A DNA stretch of 64,000 nucleotides from Halobacillus litoralis (GTDB taxonomy: Bacteria; Bacillota; Bacilli; Bacillales; Halobacillaceae): contig NZ_JAIVKN010000003.1 of NCBI RefSeq assembly GCF_020524025.1, positions 248,001 through 312,000 of the forward strand, given 5' to 3'. The position numbers were made by a program, and so were the translations under genes. Below, piece after piece: positions 27,474-37,685 of the stretch (positions are counted from its first letter, which is position 1; every line of letters starts with the position of its first letter). The notes below the pieces were generated by a model that worked only from the letters and a program-made list of their open reading frames with translations, searched no databases and was not told the origin of the DNA.

Positions 27474-28166
27474 TTAACGATATGACCTAATCATTTCGAT
27501 GATCATTTGAGCCGCATTTTCTGCCGCTCTAGGAAGGAATTGGTCAAAAGTTAGAGAAGACTCTTTGCCGGCAATGTCCGATAACGCACGAATGACAACA
27601 AAAGGTGTCCCATATTTATAACACACCTGTGCAATTGCGGCTGCTTCCATTTCTGCTGCAATCATATCAGGAAATTTCCCTCTGACAAAATCTACTTTTT
27701 CCTGGTCCTGCATAAAAGTGTCACCGGTTGCAATCAAGCCTTTGGCTGCATGTACATCTCTGGATTGTAGAGCTTTCGCTGCGGTTTCTACTAGATTCTC
27801 ATCAGCAGGATAAAGTGCGGGCATCCCCGGAACTTGTCCATACTCGTATTGAAATGCTGTTACATCGACGTCGTGGTGGGTAACGTGACTTGAGATCACC
27901 ACATCCCCTACTTCTAATTCTTGAGCGAACCCTCCGGCAGAGCCTGTATTGATTACAGCTTCAATATCATATTGTTCATGGAGAATGGTCGTGGACATAG
28001 CTGCATTCACTTTCCCAATCCCAGATTTCAAAAGGACTATTTCCTGATCAAGTAATGTTCCTTCGATAAAAAGACTTCCCGCTATTTCTTTCTCTGATGT
28101 CTGTACCATCTCTGATTGAAGACGTACTATTTCTTCATCCATTGCTCCGATAATCCCTATTGGCAT
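27474..28166 (-). CDS. mtnN: 5'-methylthioadenosine/S-adenosylhomocysteine nucleosidase
   Basis: Hydrolyses MTA and SAH to adenine and the thiosugar, recycling SAM by-products. 230 residues, MPIGIIGAMDEEI start, SGIGKVNAAM, NTGSAGGFA, AEMEAAAIAQVCY and VIRALSDIAG with the catalytic aspartate. Between yrrS and yrhC; yrrT, mccA and mccB, its partners in B. subtilis, are absent here. Confidence 0.96.
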   Translation of the reverse strand: MPIGIIGAMDEEIVRLQSEMVQTSEKEIAGSLFIEGTLLDQEIVLLKSGIGKVNAAMSTTILHEQYDIEAVINTGSAGGFAQELEVGDVVISSHVTHHDVDVTAFQYEYGQVPGMPALYPADENLVETAAKALQSRDVHAAKGLIATGDTFMQDQEKVDFVRGKFPDMIAAEMEAAAIAQVCYKYGTPFVVIRALSDIAGKESSLTFDQFLPRAAENAAQMIIEMIRSYR

Positions 28167-28189
28167 CTCTATCTTCCTCTCATAACTTC

Positions 28190-28840
28190 CTAATAGATTT
28201 TTTTATTTAACACTTCAAGTTTCACGGGTTTATAACCCTTTTGGTCTATCCATTCTACATAAACACGTAAATAACCGGTCTTATTTTTATCTGAGACGAC
28301 CGCTACAGACTTTTTAGGTCCTCCGCCATTAGAAACATCCCAATATATAATATTGTCCTCAGATAGGCCTACAGCGCTTCTAATAGCTTTCAATAATTCT
28401 TGATAATCCTCACCTTTATAAGTGATGCTGTGATTCCCGTTGGTTTCCATTTCTGTTGGAATCACCGGCCAATCCTTAGTAACTACGCGGTCGACATTGG
28501 GATCATCACTTTTCTCAATCTTCAGACCTTTCTCCTCTTCGATCGGTTCAAGTTCATCAAAACCCTCTATTGAGACTTTCTGTTTATCGGATTCCTCTTC
28601 GTTCACTTCCTGCTTCTCGGGTTTTTCCTGTTCCTGCTTTTCTTCACTCACTTCAACAGGGCTGCTTTCCTCAGGTTTTTGGGCCTGGCTCCTTTGATCG
28701 CCGTCTCTAAATATAAACATGGAAACAAATAAAATTAAAAACACACTCCCGATACCAACAAACCATGTCAGCCACTTCGTCCCCCGCCTTCTTTTCTCAA
28801 AACGGGCTGTACGGGACTCAGACGTATGTTTATTTGCCAT
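28190..28840 (-). CDS. yrrS: YrrS-like membrane-anchored protein (DUF1510)
   Basis: 216 residues. Basic cytosolic N-terminus, one membrane helix (about 24-45), a strongly acidic low-complexity linker rich in E/K/Q, and a C-terminal globular domain (SITYKGEDYQELLKAIRSAV) of the DUF1510 type. Function unknown; in B. subtilis it is next to a penicillin-binding protein gene, pbpI, which is missing here. ATG after AGGAGG. Confidence 0.8.
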   Translation of the reverse strand: MANKHTSESRTARFEKRRRGTKWLTWFVGIGSVFLILFVSMFIFRDGDQRSQAQKPEESSPVEVSEEKQEQEKPEKQEVNEEESDKQKVSIEGFDELEPIEEEKGLKIEKSDDPNVDRVVTKDWPVIPTEMETNGNHSITYKGEDYQELLKAIRSAVGLSEDNIIYWDVSNGGGPKKSVAVVSDKNKTGYLRVYVEWIDQKGYKPVKLEVLNKKIY

Positions 28841-28952
28841 TCCATCTCTCCTCCTTTAAACTCGCTGTATATTGTACAACAAGACGAACCATCCACCAAC
28901 CCTTTTTACAACTTATCTTATTTCCCAAGCAATAAAATGTTGGATGAAAGCA

Positions 28953-28980
28953 GAAAAAAGACAGGGATAAGCCCTGCCTT
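28953..28980 (-). terminator. greA terminator
   Basis: AAGACAGGG / CCCTGCCTT stem with 5-base loop; T-rich run on the minus strand. Separates greA from yrrS. Confidence 0.8.
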
Positions 28981-28996
28981 CTTTAATGTACTGATA

Positions 28997-29473
28997 CTAT
29001 TCAACCGTGATAATTTTAACGTCAATTTCTCCGCCAGGTGTAGCTACTTTTACTTTATCACCGACAACATGTCCGATTAAGCTTTGAGCCATTGGAGAAT
29101 CATTGGAAATTTTACCTTCAAATGGATCAGCTTCTGCACTACCTACAATTGTGTAAGTTTCTTCGTCACCATCAGGCAGCTCCTGAAAAGTAACAGATTT
29201 CCCCAGCGTAACGGTATCAGGGTTATCATTATCATTTTCAATAATGACTGCATTCCGAATCATAGTTTCTACTTGAGTAATACGCGCTTCTACAAATGCT
29301 TGTTCATCTTTCGCAGCATCATACTCGGAGTTTTCAGAAAGATCACCAAAACCGCGCGCAATCTTAATACGTTCGACAACTTCTTTTCGGCGTTCTGTTT
29401 TAAGATGGTGCAATTCCTCTTCGAGCTTTTGTTTACCTTCTTCAGTCATATAATAATTTTTCTCTTCTGCCAT
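28997..29473 (-). CDS. greA: Transcription elongation factor GreA
   Basis: Rescues backtracked RNA polymerase by stimulating transcript cleavage. 158 residues: N-terminal coiled coil with the acidic tip ([20 protein letters not shown]) and C-terminal FKBP-like domain ([20 protein letters not shown]). ATG after AAAGGAG. Confidence 0.97.
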   Translation of the reverse strand: MAEEKNYYMTEEGKQKLEEELHHLKTERRKEVVERIKIARGFGDLSENSEYDAAKDEQAFVEARITQVETMIRNAVIIENDNDNPDTVTLGKSVTFQELPDGDEETYTIVGSAEADPFEGKISNDSPMAQSLIGHVVGDKVKVATPGGEIDVKIITVE

Positions 29474-29635
29474 TGTCCGTATACACTCCTTTAATACAAG
29501 AAAAAATGAAATGTCCTTATATAGGAAATGAGCGGTACATCTGTACGCCCATTGCTAATGATTCACTATACTTTACCCGTGGACATATTGGTTTAGAACT
29601 ACTATTGAAAACTATGCCAGATTTTAGGCAGTATT

Positions 29636-30289
29636 TCAACTATTTTCTTTCGGTACGGATAGCCCTTTTTCATGAAGTACGGTCTGGATTTTTGTCGCCA
29701 TCAAGTCGATCGCTACATGATTTTGACCACCTTCAGGAATAATGATATCCGCATAGCGTTTTGTAGGTTCTACGAATTGGAGATGCATTGGACGGACAAC
29801 ATTGATATATTGATCAATCACCGAATCCAACGTACGGCCTCTTTCATTAATATCTCTCATCATACGTCGAATAATTCTTACATCCGCATCGGTATCCACA
29901 AAGACTTTAATATCCATAAGGTCGCGCAGACGGTCATCTTCCAGAACTAGAATTCCTTCTACTATAATAACCTCTTTTGGTTCTACGTGAATGGTCTCTT
30001 CTGAGCGCGTGTGCATCTTATAGTCATACACTGGTTTTTCTACAGACTTCTGATCAATTAATTCTTTTAAATGCTCTATGAGCAAGTCGTTATCGAAGGC
30101 TAGAGGATGATCATAGTTTGTCTGCAGCCTTTCTTCAAAAGGAAGTTCACTTTGATCTTTATAGTAATAGTCCTGTTCTATCATTAATAAAGTTTTATCT
30201 GTAAAGCGCTGGATAATGGATCTTGTTACACTGGTCTTTCCAGAACCGGTTCCACCAGCAACTCCAATTACTACAGGTTTATCGTTCAT
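29636..30289 (-). CDS. udk: Uridine kinase
   Basis: Phosphorylates uridine and cytidine in pyrimidine salvage. Walker [38 protein letters not shown] and [15 protein letters not shown]. The frame runs to 30310, but that ATG has no ribosome site; the ATG at 30289 follows AAGGAG (217 residues). In the trmR-udk-greA group. Confidence 0.95.
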   Translation of the reverse strand: MNDKPVVIGVAGGTGSGKTSVTRSIIQRFTDKTLLMIEQDYYYKDQSELPFEERLQTNYDHPLAFDNDLLIEHLKELIDQKSVEKPVYDYKMHTRSEETIHVEPKEVIIVEGILVLEDDRLRDLMDIKVFVDTDADVRIIRRMMRDINERGRTLDSVIDQYINVVRPMHLQFVEPTKRYADIIIPEGGQNHVAIDLMATKIQTVLHEKGLSVPKENS

Positions 30290-30337
30290 ACTTCCTGTTG
30301 CTCCTTTCATCCAATTGGATTTTATCTAGATTAGGAT

Positions 30338-30979
30338 TTATTTAGACTGGCTTCGCTTTTTCGTTATCGCTACACCGTCTCCAATTGGGACGATCGATGT
30401 GTGATAATCAGGATGTTGGACTAGCCATTCATTAAAGGTCCTGATTTTACGAGCAATTTTCGCCATGCGCGGGCTTGCTTCCTCGTCATCCGCAACGTAT
30501 CCCTTAAAAAGCACATTATCTGAGATAATGACTCCATCTTCATTTAACATAGGGGCATACAGATGGAAGAATTCTTCGTATTTCCCTTTTGCTGCATCAA
30601 TGAATAATAGATCATAAGGTCCATAGGCTCTGACATCTTCAGCTGTTTCCAGCGCATCACCATGAATGATGGTGATCTGTTCATCAGCTTCCATCTTCTT
30701 TATATTCTTTTTTGCTTCTTGGTATCGACCGGTATCTCGTTCCACAGTTGTAATCCTGCTGTCCGGATTAGCTTCCAACATGCGTAGGGCAGAGTAGCCA
30801 ATCGCGGTACCAATTTCTAATATACGTTCAGGCTGCTGCATTCTAATCAGCTGCATAAGGAAATCAATGCCTAAAGGTTCCATAATCGGGACACCCTGTT
30901 CCCTGGCGTAGGATTCCAATTCTTGAATCGGTTTGGAAGGCTCTGAAAGCAATGATTGTAAATAGGCTTCTTGCTTCAT
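30338..30979 (-). CDS. trmR: tRNA 5-hydroxyuridine methyltransferase TrmR (YrrM)
   Basis: SAM-dependent O-methyltransferase that in B. subtilis makes 5-methoxyuridine at the tRNA wobble position. RILEIGTAIGYSALRML (motif I), DLLFIDAAKGKYEEFF and GVIISDNVLFKGYVA (metal-binding acidic residues). The longest frame starts at a TTG at 30982; the next codon, ATG at 30979, is preferred. Its B. subtilis neighbours yrrN and yrrO are not present. Confidence 0.9.
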   Translation of the reverse strand: MKQEAYLQSLLSEPSKPIQELESYAREQGVPIMEPLGIDFLMQLIRMQQPERILEIGTAIGYSALRMLEANPDSRITTVERDTGRYQEAKKNIKKMEADEQITIIHGDALETAEDVRAYGPYDLLFIDAAKGKYEEFFHLYAPMLNEDGVIISDNVLFKGYVADDEEASPRMAKIARKIRTFNEWLVQHPDYHTSIVPIGDGVAITKKRSQSK

Positions 30980-31038
30980 CAAGTTTCATCCCTTCACATT
31001 ATATTTACATCCATTTTACAACCCCATTATTTTAACAC

Positions 31039-31077
31039 AAAAAAAAGAAGGAATGCGAGTGTTCTTTGCAATCCTTC
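31039..31077 (-). terminator. mltG terminator
   Basis: GAAGGAATGC / GCAATCCTTC stem with one mismatch, followed on the minus strand by eight T. Confidence 0.8.
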
Positions 31078-31091
31078 GAAATAAAATACAG

Positions 31092-32216
31092 TTAATTGAT
31101 ATATTTTTCCTTCAGCTTATTATGCTCCTGAAGAGTATCCGCATAGTGAATCTCTCCTTCGCTGTCAGCAAGGAAATAAAGATGATCGTGCTCCACAGGC
31201 TTCACAGCTGCTTCCAGAGCGTTTTTATTAAAGTTTGAGATGGGTCCAACCGGCAGCCCTTTCACATGGTAGGTATTATAAGGCGATTCAATTTCTAAAT
31301 CTTTATAATACACTTTTTCCTGATGCTCCCCTTTAGCGTATAAGACAGTTGGGTCGGTCTGTAGGGGCATATCTTCACCAAAACGGTTATAGAAGACACC
31401 TGCAATCTTCTGGCGGCTTTCAGCTGTACGTGCTTCATTTTCAAGAAGAGAGGCCATCGTAACCAGGTCGTGCACATTTTTAACGTTCTCAAGACCCTCT
31501 AAATCATTCAGATAAGGAAGCACAACCGATTGTGTCTTATCAAGCATCTCTTTTACAATCTTATCAATACTTGGATCCTCTATATAAAAAGGATATTTAG
31601 CAGCATATAAGTACCCTTCCAGGGGATAGCGGATCTCCTCTTGAAGGATATCTTCTGTAAGTAGTTTTGGATATTGCTCCATCAATGTTTTCACATATTC
31701 TTCGTCATTAACCTTATCCATAAACTCTTCACTTGTAAATGCAAACTTTTCTGCATAAATGTCAGCAATTTCTTCCAGGTCGAGACCTTCCTGAACGGTT
31801 ACTTCAACAGCAGGTGCTTTGACAAGCTTCCCTGTTTTCAGCGACTCAATCACTTCATCAAGAGTCATGGAAGAAGTGAACTGATAACTTCCTGCCTGAA
31901 AACCCGATTCATTTTTAAATTTTGTATAAAACCTGAAAATCATATCATTTTTTATAATGTCATTCTCTTCTAATATCTTAGCAATGCCCGAAGTAGAAGA
32001 TCCCATCGGTATTTCTACGTCCACTTGTTTGTTATTCCCGGGGTCGACAGGCTCCAAAGCAGATTTTACATAAAAGTAGCCGGATAAACCTCCAATGACA
32101 AGGACGAGCGTGAACACAGTGAGAATCACGGCAACAATTTTTCTAACCTTACTTGCTTCTTCTATTCTATTTTTTAATCTTTTTTTATATTGCGTTTTAA
32201 AATCAGAATTAGACAA
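31092..32216 (-). CDS. mltG: Endolytic murein transglycosylase MltG
   Basis: YceG-like protein that cleaves nascent peptidoglycan. One membrane anchor (IVAVILTVFTLVLVIGGLSG), LysM-like region (VQEGLDLEEIADIYAEKF) and catalytic domain with ASLLENEARTAESRQKIAGV and LQTDPTVLYA. The ATG at 32234 lacks a ribosome site; the TTG at 32216 lies 7 bases after GGGGG and is preferred (374 residues). Confidence 0.93.
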   Translation of the reverse strand: MSNSDFKTQYKKRLKNRIEEASKVRKIVAVILTVFTLVLVIGGLSGYFYVKSALEPVDPGNNKQVDVEIPMGSSTSGIAKILEENDIIKNDMIFRFYTKFKNESGFQAGSYQFTSSMTLDEVIESLKTGKLVKAPAVEVTVQEGLDLEEIADIYAEKFAFTSEEFMDKVNDEEYVKTLMEQYPKLLTEDILQEEIRYPLEGYLYAAKYPFYIEDPSIDKIVKEMLDKTQSVVLPYLNDLEGLENVKNVHDLVTMASLLENEARTAESRQKIAGVFYNRFGEDMPLQTDPTVLYAKGEHQEKVYYKDLEIESPYNTYHVKGLPVGPISNFNKNALEAAVKPVEHDHLYFLADSEGEIHYADTLQEHNKLKEKYIN

Positions 32217-32314
32217 CAAACTTCCCCCTTTCATCCGGTATATTATACTATAAAGAGATAGAATCTTTCTACATTTAACCCGAATTTTCTACAAGAACCG
32301 GCAGATGCCCCCAT

Positions 32315-32344
32315 AAAAACAGCCTGCAGTTTTCACTGCAGGCT
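32315..32344 (-). terminator. Terminator after the alaS-ireB-ruvX-DUF1292 group
   Basis: Perfect 10-base stem AGCCTGCAGT / ACTGCAGGCT with TTTC loop; minus strand continues GTTTTTAT. Confidence 0.85.
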
Positions 32345-32350
32345 TGTTAT

Positions 32351-32635
32351 TTACGTCAAATCTTCATCTGTCAATGTGTTGAGCATCTCTTCAACCATTT
32401 CCCATTCATCATCAGACTCAATTTGGAAAAGAGCGAGATCGTCTTCTTCGTTTCCTTTTTCTTCGTAGCGGAAAGCGAAAACTTCAACTTCTTCGCCTTC
32501 TTTCTGTTCAGCTGGAATGACAGCAATATAAGAATGTCCGGTTTGTTCTACATCAAATGTAAACAGTACCTCAAATAAATGTTCTTCCCCATTTTCATCA
32601 GGGATAATAATACGTTCTTCTTTTTCTAATGCCAT
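32351..32635 (-). CDS. yrzB: DUF1292 family acidic protein (YrzB-like)
   Basis: Small, highly acidic protein (IIPDENGEEHLFEVLFTFDV, DEWEMVEEMLNTLTDEDL). Function unknown; the family regularly follows ruvX/yrrK in Firmicutes. The ATG at 32644 abuts AAGGAGG, so the ATG at 32635, 9 bases away, is preferred (94 residues). Confidence 0.88.
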   Translation of the reverse strand: MALEKEERIIIPDENGEEHLFEVLFTFDVEQTGHSYIAVIPAEQKEGEEVEVFAFRYEEKGNEEDDLALFQIESDDEWEMVEEMLNTLTDEDLT

Positions 32636-32649
32636 ATCAGACATCCTCC

Positions 32650-33066
32650 TTATTGTTTCGAATCTAAATACCCTTGCAGAATCATGACTGCAGCCATTTT
32701 ATCAATGACTTTCTTTCTTTTTTTACGACTGACATCTGCATCAAGCAGTACACGTTCAGCCGCCATGGTCGTTAGACGTTCATCCCATAAGTGTGTTTTT
32801 AGATGAAATTCCTCTTCCAGCCATGAGGCAAAACTTTGACTGGCTTCTCCCCTCGGACCTACCGTACCATTCATATTCTTAGGGAAGCCTACAATCGCTT
32901 CTGTCACATCATGATCATCAATCACTTTACGAAGCGGTTCTTTAGCCGTTTCGTAATCACGTTCGTCCCATCTCAGGGTCGTCAATCCCTGAGCGGTCCA
33001 GCCAAAAGCATCAGATATAGCGATGCCTATGGTTTTCTCACCGACATCCAGTCCTATTTTTTTCAT
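32650..33066 (-). CDS. ruvX: RuvX/YqgF-type nuclease (YrrK)
   Basis: RNase H-fold protein implicated in pre-16S rRNA 5' processing, also annotated as a putative Holliday junction resolvase. [28 protein letters not shown] and [15 protein letters not shown] carry the acidic residues. 138 residues. Start overlaps the ireB stop in ATGA. Confidence 0.95.
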   Translation of the reverse strand: MKKIGLDVGEKTIGIAISDAFGWTAQGLTTLRWDERDYETAKEPLRKVIDDHDVTEAIVGFPKNMNGTVGPRGEASQSFASWLEEEFHLKTHLWDERLTTMAAERVLLDADVSRKKRKKVIDKMAAVMILQGYLDSKQ

Positions 33067-33335
33067 TCAACGCCCTCTTTATTCTCTTTGATGTAAAATT
33101 TAACCAGCTCTTCGATTAATTCGTCTCGCTCAATTTTGCGGATCAAGTTTCTGGCATCCTGATGACGAGGTATATAGGCAGGGTCACCTGAAAGCAGATA
33201 GCCGACAATTTGATTGATCGGATTGTACCCTTTTTCTTGTAATGCTCCATACACATTTAACAGTACGGATTGGACATCTTGATCAAATGGTTCCTCTGAG
33301 AAGTTGAACCTCATCGTTTTATCCATAGAACTCAT
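33063..33335 (-). CDS. ireB: IreB family regulatory phosphoprotein (YrzL)
   Basis: UPF0297-type protein; in Enterococcus IreB is phosphorylated by the kinase Ire[41 protein letters not shown] and [16 protein letters not shown] are all family blocks. The ATG at 33335 follows GAGGTGA and is chosen over the frame start at 33356 (90 residues). Confidence 0.93.
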   Translation of the reverse strand: MSSMDKTMRFNFSEEPFDQDVQSVLLNVYGALQEKGYNPINQIVGYLLSGDPAYIPRHQDARNLIRKIERDELIEELVKFYIKENKEGVE

Positions 33336-33399
33336 TACATTCACCTCGCACTTCAATTGTATTTACTCCATTATATACCTAATTTAAGCTAAGGAAAAA

Positions 33400-36036
33400 C
33401 TAGGAGTTTTGGCTTGCATATTCTTTTGCGTACTGGAGGGCCTCAGGAATCTTGGATGCATCCTTACCTCCGGCCTGCGCCATATCCGGTCGACCGCCGC
33501 CGCCGCCGCCGCATCGAGTCGCTGCTTCCTTAATTAATTTCCCTGCATGGTATCCTTCTTCTACTAAGTCTTTAGATACTCCTGCAATTAACTGGACTTT
33601 ATCACCATTTGGAGCAGCTAACAGGATAATTCCTGAGCTCAGTTTTTGTTTTAAATCATCGACCATTGTACGAAGTGCATTCATATCTTTCACATCCACT
33701 TGTTTAGCCAGCACCTTCACTCCGTTGATTTCTTCGACTTCATCCAGAATGGTGGATGCTTCCATATTCGACAGCTTCGCACTCAAGGAGTCATTTTCTT
33801 TTTGAAGATCTTTCATTTCTTTATGAAGAACTTCAATACGCTCTGGTACTTGGTCAGCGTTGGTTTTTAACAATTCTGCTGCTTGTTTAAGCGTCGTTTC
33901 TTTGCCATTCATGTAAAGGTAGGCATCTTTTGCAGTTACAGCCTCAATTCTTCTCGTTCCAGCTCCAATTCCAGATTCCGAAACAATCTTGAATAACCCA
34001 ATCTCAGCTGTATTTAAAACGTGACAGCCTCCACATAACTCTAAGCTGTAATCTCCAACTTGAACGACTCTGACAGTATCTCCATATTTTTCACCGAACA
34101 GAGCCATCGCACCTTTTTCTTTCGCTTCCTCAATAGAACTGTATTCAACGGCTACTGGAAGGGACTGCCAAACTCTTTCATTCACGATAGATTCAATCCG
34201 TTCCATTTCTTCATTCGTTACTGAACCGAAGTGGGAGAAGTCAAAGCGCAGGCGGTCAGGTGCTACCAGAGAACCTGCTTGATTTACATGTTCACCAAGA
34301 ACATCTTTTAATGCCTGATGAAGCAGGTGAGTTGCCGTGTGGTTCTTAACGATAAAGGAACGACCGCGCTGATCGACGGCTGCTGTTACATCGGCCCCTT
34401 TTTCAATCCTTCCCTTCACAACAACGGCTTCATGCATATGCTGTCCATTTGGAGATTTCTGGACATTCGTTACCTCCAAGGCAGCTGTACCGGTAGTGAT
34501 TTCTCCTTTGTCAGCGACTTGTCCTCCGCTCTCTGCATAGAAAGGTGTTTCTTCCAAGAAAAGATAGACCGTTTCGCCTTCCTCTGCAGCATGAGTGAAA
34601 TCCTTCCCTTTAATCATCTCGACAATAGTGGTCTCTACCTGTAGACGGTCATAACCAACAAAGGAACTTTCTACATGAACATCCCCCAGGACACCGTCCT
34701 GCACCTGCATGGAATCCGTTTTTTGACGAGCATTTCTTGCGCGCTCCCGCTGTTTCTCCATTTCATGCTGGAAACCTTCTTCATCAATCGTAAAACCAGC
34801 TTCCCCTACGTATTCCTCTGTGAGCTCTTTCGGAAAACCATAGGTATCATAAAGTCGGAACACCTCTGTCCCAGGGAAGACGTTGCTGCCCTTTTCTGTT
34901 TCCTGCTTAATAATGGAAGAAAGAATTTGAAGCCCATCATTAAGCGTTTCGTGGAAACGTTCTTCTTCCGTCTGAATCACATTTTGAATAAAGGACTCTT
35001 TCTTCTTCACTTCCGGATAAAAATCAACCATGATGCTGGAAACTTCCGGAACAAGTTTATACATGAAAGGTTTGTTGATGCCGATTTGTTTAGCAAAACG
35101 AATGGCGCGGCGGAGCAGTCGTCTCAATACATAACCACGGCCTTCATTGGAAGGAAGGGCTCCATCACTAACAGCAAATGTTACGGTTCTCATATGGTCA
35201 GCTATGACCTTGAAAGAAGAGTCGCCTTCTACACTTTCGCCATACTTTTGCCCGGCCATCTTTTCCGTTGCTTCAATGATTGGCTTAAACAAGTCAGTTT
35301 CGAAGTTTGTTTCTGTTTCCTGAATAACACATACGATTCTTTCAAGCCCCATACCCGTATCAATGTTTTTCTTTGGAAGGGGAGTATACGTATCATCAGG
35401 GTTGTGGTTAAACTGAGAGAAAACTAAGTTCCATATTTCTAAATATCTCTCATTTTCACCGCCTGGATACAATTCCGGATCATTTGGATCATTCCCGTAC
35501 TTTTCGCCTCGATCATAGAAGATCTCTGTATTTGGTCCACTAGGGCCTTCTCCAATATCCCAGAAGTTTTCTTCGATACGTATGATTCTCTCTTCATCGA
35601 GTCCGATCTTATCTTTCCATATTTGAAAAGCCTCATCGTCTTCGGGGTGCACCGTTACCGAAAGTCTTGCAGGATCAAAACCAACCCAGTCTTTACTTGT
35701 AAGAAATTCCCACGCCCACTCCATCGCTTCTTCTTTAAAATAATCACCAATGGAGAAATTCCCCAGCATTTCAAAAAATGTATGGTGACGGGCAGTAAAG
35801 CCGACATTTTCAATATCATTGGTTCGAATTGATTTTTGAGCGTTCACAATTCTCGGGTTTTCAGGTGTTACACGACCATCAAAGTATTTCTTAAGAGTGG
35901 CTACACCACTGTTGATCCATAACAAAGTGGGATCTTCATGAGGCACAAGTGACGCGCTCGGTTCAACACTATGTCCTTTTTCCTTAAAAAAATCGAGAAA
36001 CATTTGACGCACATCTGCAGAAGTCAAATTTTTCAT
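33400..36036 (-). CDS. alaS: Alanyl-tRNA synthetase
   Basis: Class II synthetase with editing domain. [20 protein letters not shown] start, ATP-binding [19 protein letters not shown], editing zinc site HTATHLLH and CGGCHV, and C-terminal [16 protein letters not shown]. The frame extends to 36090, but the ATG at 36036 lies 8 bases after AAGGAGG and gives 878 residues. Controlled by the Ala T-box upstream. Confidence 0.98.
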   Translation of the reverse strand: MKNLTSADVRQMFLDFFKEKGHSVEPSASLVPHEDPTLLWINSGVATLKKYFDGRVTPENPRIVNAQKSIRTNDIENVGFTARHHTFFEMLGNFSIGDYFKEEAMEWAWEFLTSKDWVGFDPARLSVTVHPEDDEAFQIWKDKIGLDEERIIRIEENFWDIGEGPSGPNTEIFYDRGEKYGNDPNDPELYPGGENERYLEIWNLVFSQFNHNPDDTYTPLPKKNIDTGMGLERIVCVIQETETNFETDLFKPIIEATEKMAGQKYGESVEGDSSFKVIADHMRTVTFAVSDGALPSNEGRGYVLRRLLRRAIRFAKQIGINKPFMYKLVPEVSSIMVDFYPEVKKKESFIQNVIQTEEERFHETLNDGLQILSSIIKQETEKGSNVFPGTEVFRLYDTYGFPKELTEEYVGEAGFTIDEEGFQHEMEKQRERARNARQKTDSMQVQDGVLGDVHVESSFVGYDRLQVETTIVEMIKGKDFTHAAEEGETVYLFLEETPFYAESGGQVADKGEITTGTAALEVTNVQKSPNGQHMHEAVVVKGRIEKGADVTAAVDQRGRSFIVKNHTATHLLHQALKDVLGEHVNQAGSLVAPDRLRFDFSHFGSVTNEEMERIESIVNERVWQSLPVAVEYSSIEEAKEKGAMALFGEKYGDTVRVVQVGDYSLELCGGCHVLNTAEIGLFKIVSESGIGAGTRRIEAVTAKDAYLYMNGKETTLKQAAELLKTNADQVPERIEVLHKEMKDLQKENDSLSAKLSNMEASTILDEVEEINGVKVLAKQVDVKDMNALRTMVDDLKQKLSSGIILLAAPNGDKVQLIAGVSKDLVEEGYHAGKLIKEAATRCGGGGGGRPDMAQAGGKDASKIPEALQYAKEYASQNS

Positions 36037-36096
36037 TTTAGAATCCTCCTTATATTCGATAAAAGTTGAGACCGTGGGAACGAAGGACAAACAGAA

Positions 36097-36355
36097 ATAA
36101 AAAACTCCCGTTCCTGCCTTTTATCGGCAGGGACGGGAGTTTGATTCCGCGGTACCACCCTGATTATAGGTTCGATGACCTATCAGCTTGGATGCCTGTA
36201 ACGTGGCATAACAACGGCGGGTGTTAACCGCACTCAGGAGCAGCGTTCAACAACTCCATACAGTACGTTTTACAGCCAGGAACGTACCTCTCTGAGTATG
36301 GGGGGTTGTTTACTCGTTTCCTTCATCGTTTTCTTCGTTCAAATAGTCTATGCTA
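36097..36355 (-). ncRNA. T-box riboswitch of alaS (Ala specifier)
   Basis: Minus-strand leader with the T-box sequence AGGGTGGTACCGCG (36161-36148) and a terminator ACTCCCGT...ACGGGAGT ending in a T-run near 36097. Stem I has the AGTA loop-E motif, helix AACAAC/GTTGTT and CCATAC/GTATGG, then GAA-C-GCT: specifier GCT (Ala) at 36244-36242. Uncharged tRNA-Ala should favour the antiterminator. Fills the gap between alaS and yrrI. Confidence 0.93.
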
Positions 36356-36361
36356 AGCGTA

Positions 36362-36390
36362 ATTATAGTGAACTGACCATCATCTGTCAA
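36362..36390 (-). promoter_or_regulatory. alaS: Consensus sigma-A promoter of alaS
   Basis: Minus strand TTGACA (36390-36385), 17-base spacer, TATAAT (36367-36362), a perfect match. The -35 lies inside the last codons of yrrI. Confidence 0.95.
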
Positions 36391-37447
36391 TGTTCAGTCT
36401 TCCTGTACGAATTTCTTCTACAATTACTTTGATACATGTAAGAACTGGAACAGCCAAAATCAAACCTGGAATGCCGGCGAGTTCTCCCCCTAGGAGCAGA
36501 GCGAAAATAATAAACAAAGGGTGGATGTGAATGCTTTTTCCCATAATAAATGGAGATAATAAGTTCCCCTCAATTACCTGGATAATGATGATTACAACTA
36601 GTGTGAAAATTAGCGTGTTAATAGAAACCGTCAATGCAATAACTACAGCAGGCCCCGCTCCCAGCAGGGGTCCAAAGTAAGGGATGATGTTCGTCAACCC
36701 AGCGATTAACCCTAGTACTAGTGGATAAGGAAGGTCAATAACCCAGAAAGAAATCGTGGCAATAACGCCTACAAAGAAACTTATCAGTAACTGTCCTCGG
36801 ATATAACCTCCCAGGGAGTGATTTAATTCTTTCGCCAGACGCTTGGCTTCATGATGCCATGACACAGGCATTAAGCGCAGGGCGGACTCCCCTATTCCCT
36901 TGTAATCTTTGAGGAAGTAAAAAGTCATCACAGGAATGACAGCAATAAATAACAAAAAATTAAATAGACCGCTCAACCCAGTAAACACAACCATAACTTT
37001 ACTGCTGATCCAGTCTTCGAAATCTGAAAAACCATCATCCAGTTTCTGATGAAGTCCATCAGGCAGCCTTTCTGTCTGGGCGTAGAGCTGCTTTGTCCAG
37101 CCTTGATAAGACTCAACCAAGATAGGCAGGTGCTCATTCATCAACTTTAACTGATCAAGCAGACGGGGAATGCCTTTATAGAGACCCAGGGTAAGCAATG
37201 AAAAAAATATGATGAAAATTATTAAAATGGCGATGGTCCTGGTAAAACCTGCTTTCTCTAACATTCGAACGAGAGGATGCAGCAATAAAGAAAGAACCAG
37301 CGCAAGGAGAAAAGGCAGCAAAACTTTTCCGATCATAACCAAAACATGATCATAATATGGAAAAAGCCAGGCAAGCAGTAAGAGAGATAACAAGGTGATG
37401 AAGAAGATGGTAAATCTCCGCAGCCATTTGGAAGAACGGTCATTCAT
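36380..37447 (-). CDS. yrrI: AI-2E family transporter (YrrI)
   Basis: 355 residues with about eight membrane helices; FYFLKDYKG, GYIRGQLLISFFVGVIATI and ITNIIPYFGPLLGAGPA-type blocks place it in the AI-2E/PerM family. Some relatives are Na+/H+ antiporters in halophiles; transport substrate here unknown. Follows the zinc-ribbon gene by six bases. Confidence 0.9.
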   Translation of the reverse strand: MNDRSSKWLRRFTIFFITLLSLLLLAWLFPYYDHVLVMIGKVLLPFLLALVLSLLLHPLVRMLEKAGFTRTIAILIIFIIFFSLLTLGLYKGIPRLLDQLKLMNEHLPILVESYQGWTKQLYAQTERLPDGLHQKLDDGFSDFEDWISSKVMVVFTGLSGLFNFLLFIAVIPVMTFYFLKDYKGIGESALRLMPVSWHHEAKRLAKELNHSLGGYIRGQLLISFFVGVIATISFWVIDLPYPLVLGLIAGLTNIIPYFGPLLGAGPAVVIALTVSINTLIFTLVVIIIIQVIEGNLLSPFIMGKSIHIHPLFIIFALLLGGELAGIPGLILAVPVLTCIKVIVEEIRTGRLNIDR

Positions 37448-37453
37448 GAAAGC

Positions 37454-37630
37454 CTAGGACCCCTGCTGGTAGAAAATATCGTTTAAAGAACTGAGACTTC
37501 CGTCTTCTTCAATTTGATTAATATTAATCTTTCCATCTTCCACTGCCAGCTCCAAGCAGCAATTCCAGCAATAGTACTGTTCATTTCCTATTTTTCCAAG
37601 ATTTTTATTCTTACAATTTGGACATCTCAT
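37454..37630 (-). CDS. Small zinc-ribbon-like protein of unknown function
   Basis: 58 residues: MRCPNCKNKNLGKIGNEQYY then CWNCCLELAVEDG, i.e. two CxxC pairs that could bind one zinc, then an acidic tail. The longest frame starts at a TTG at 37654 before the AAAGGAG ribosome site; the ATG at 37630, 9 bases after it, is chosen. Lies between the TIM-barrel gene and yrrI. Family not recognised. Confidence 0.75.
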   Translation of the reverse strand: MRCPNCKNKNLGKIGNEQYYCWNCCLELAVEDGKININQIEEDGSLSSLNDIFYQQGS

Positions 37631-37685
37631 AAGGACATACTCCTTTTTTACCAATCAGTATGTCCAAGAGAAATAGATTCATACG

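Noticed and set aside
33495-33513. GCC-repeat tract
   Set aside because: It encodes the normal glycine run near the AlaS C-terminus, not a microsatellite.
34675-35427. 250-codon plus-strand frame
   Set aside because: Antisense to alaS, composition typical of a shadow frame, no ribosome site.
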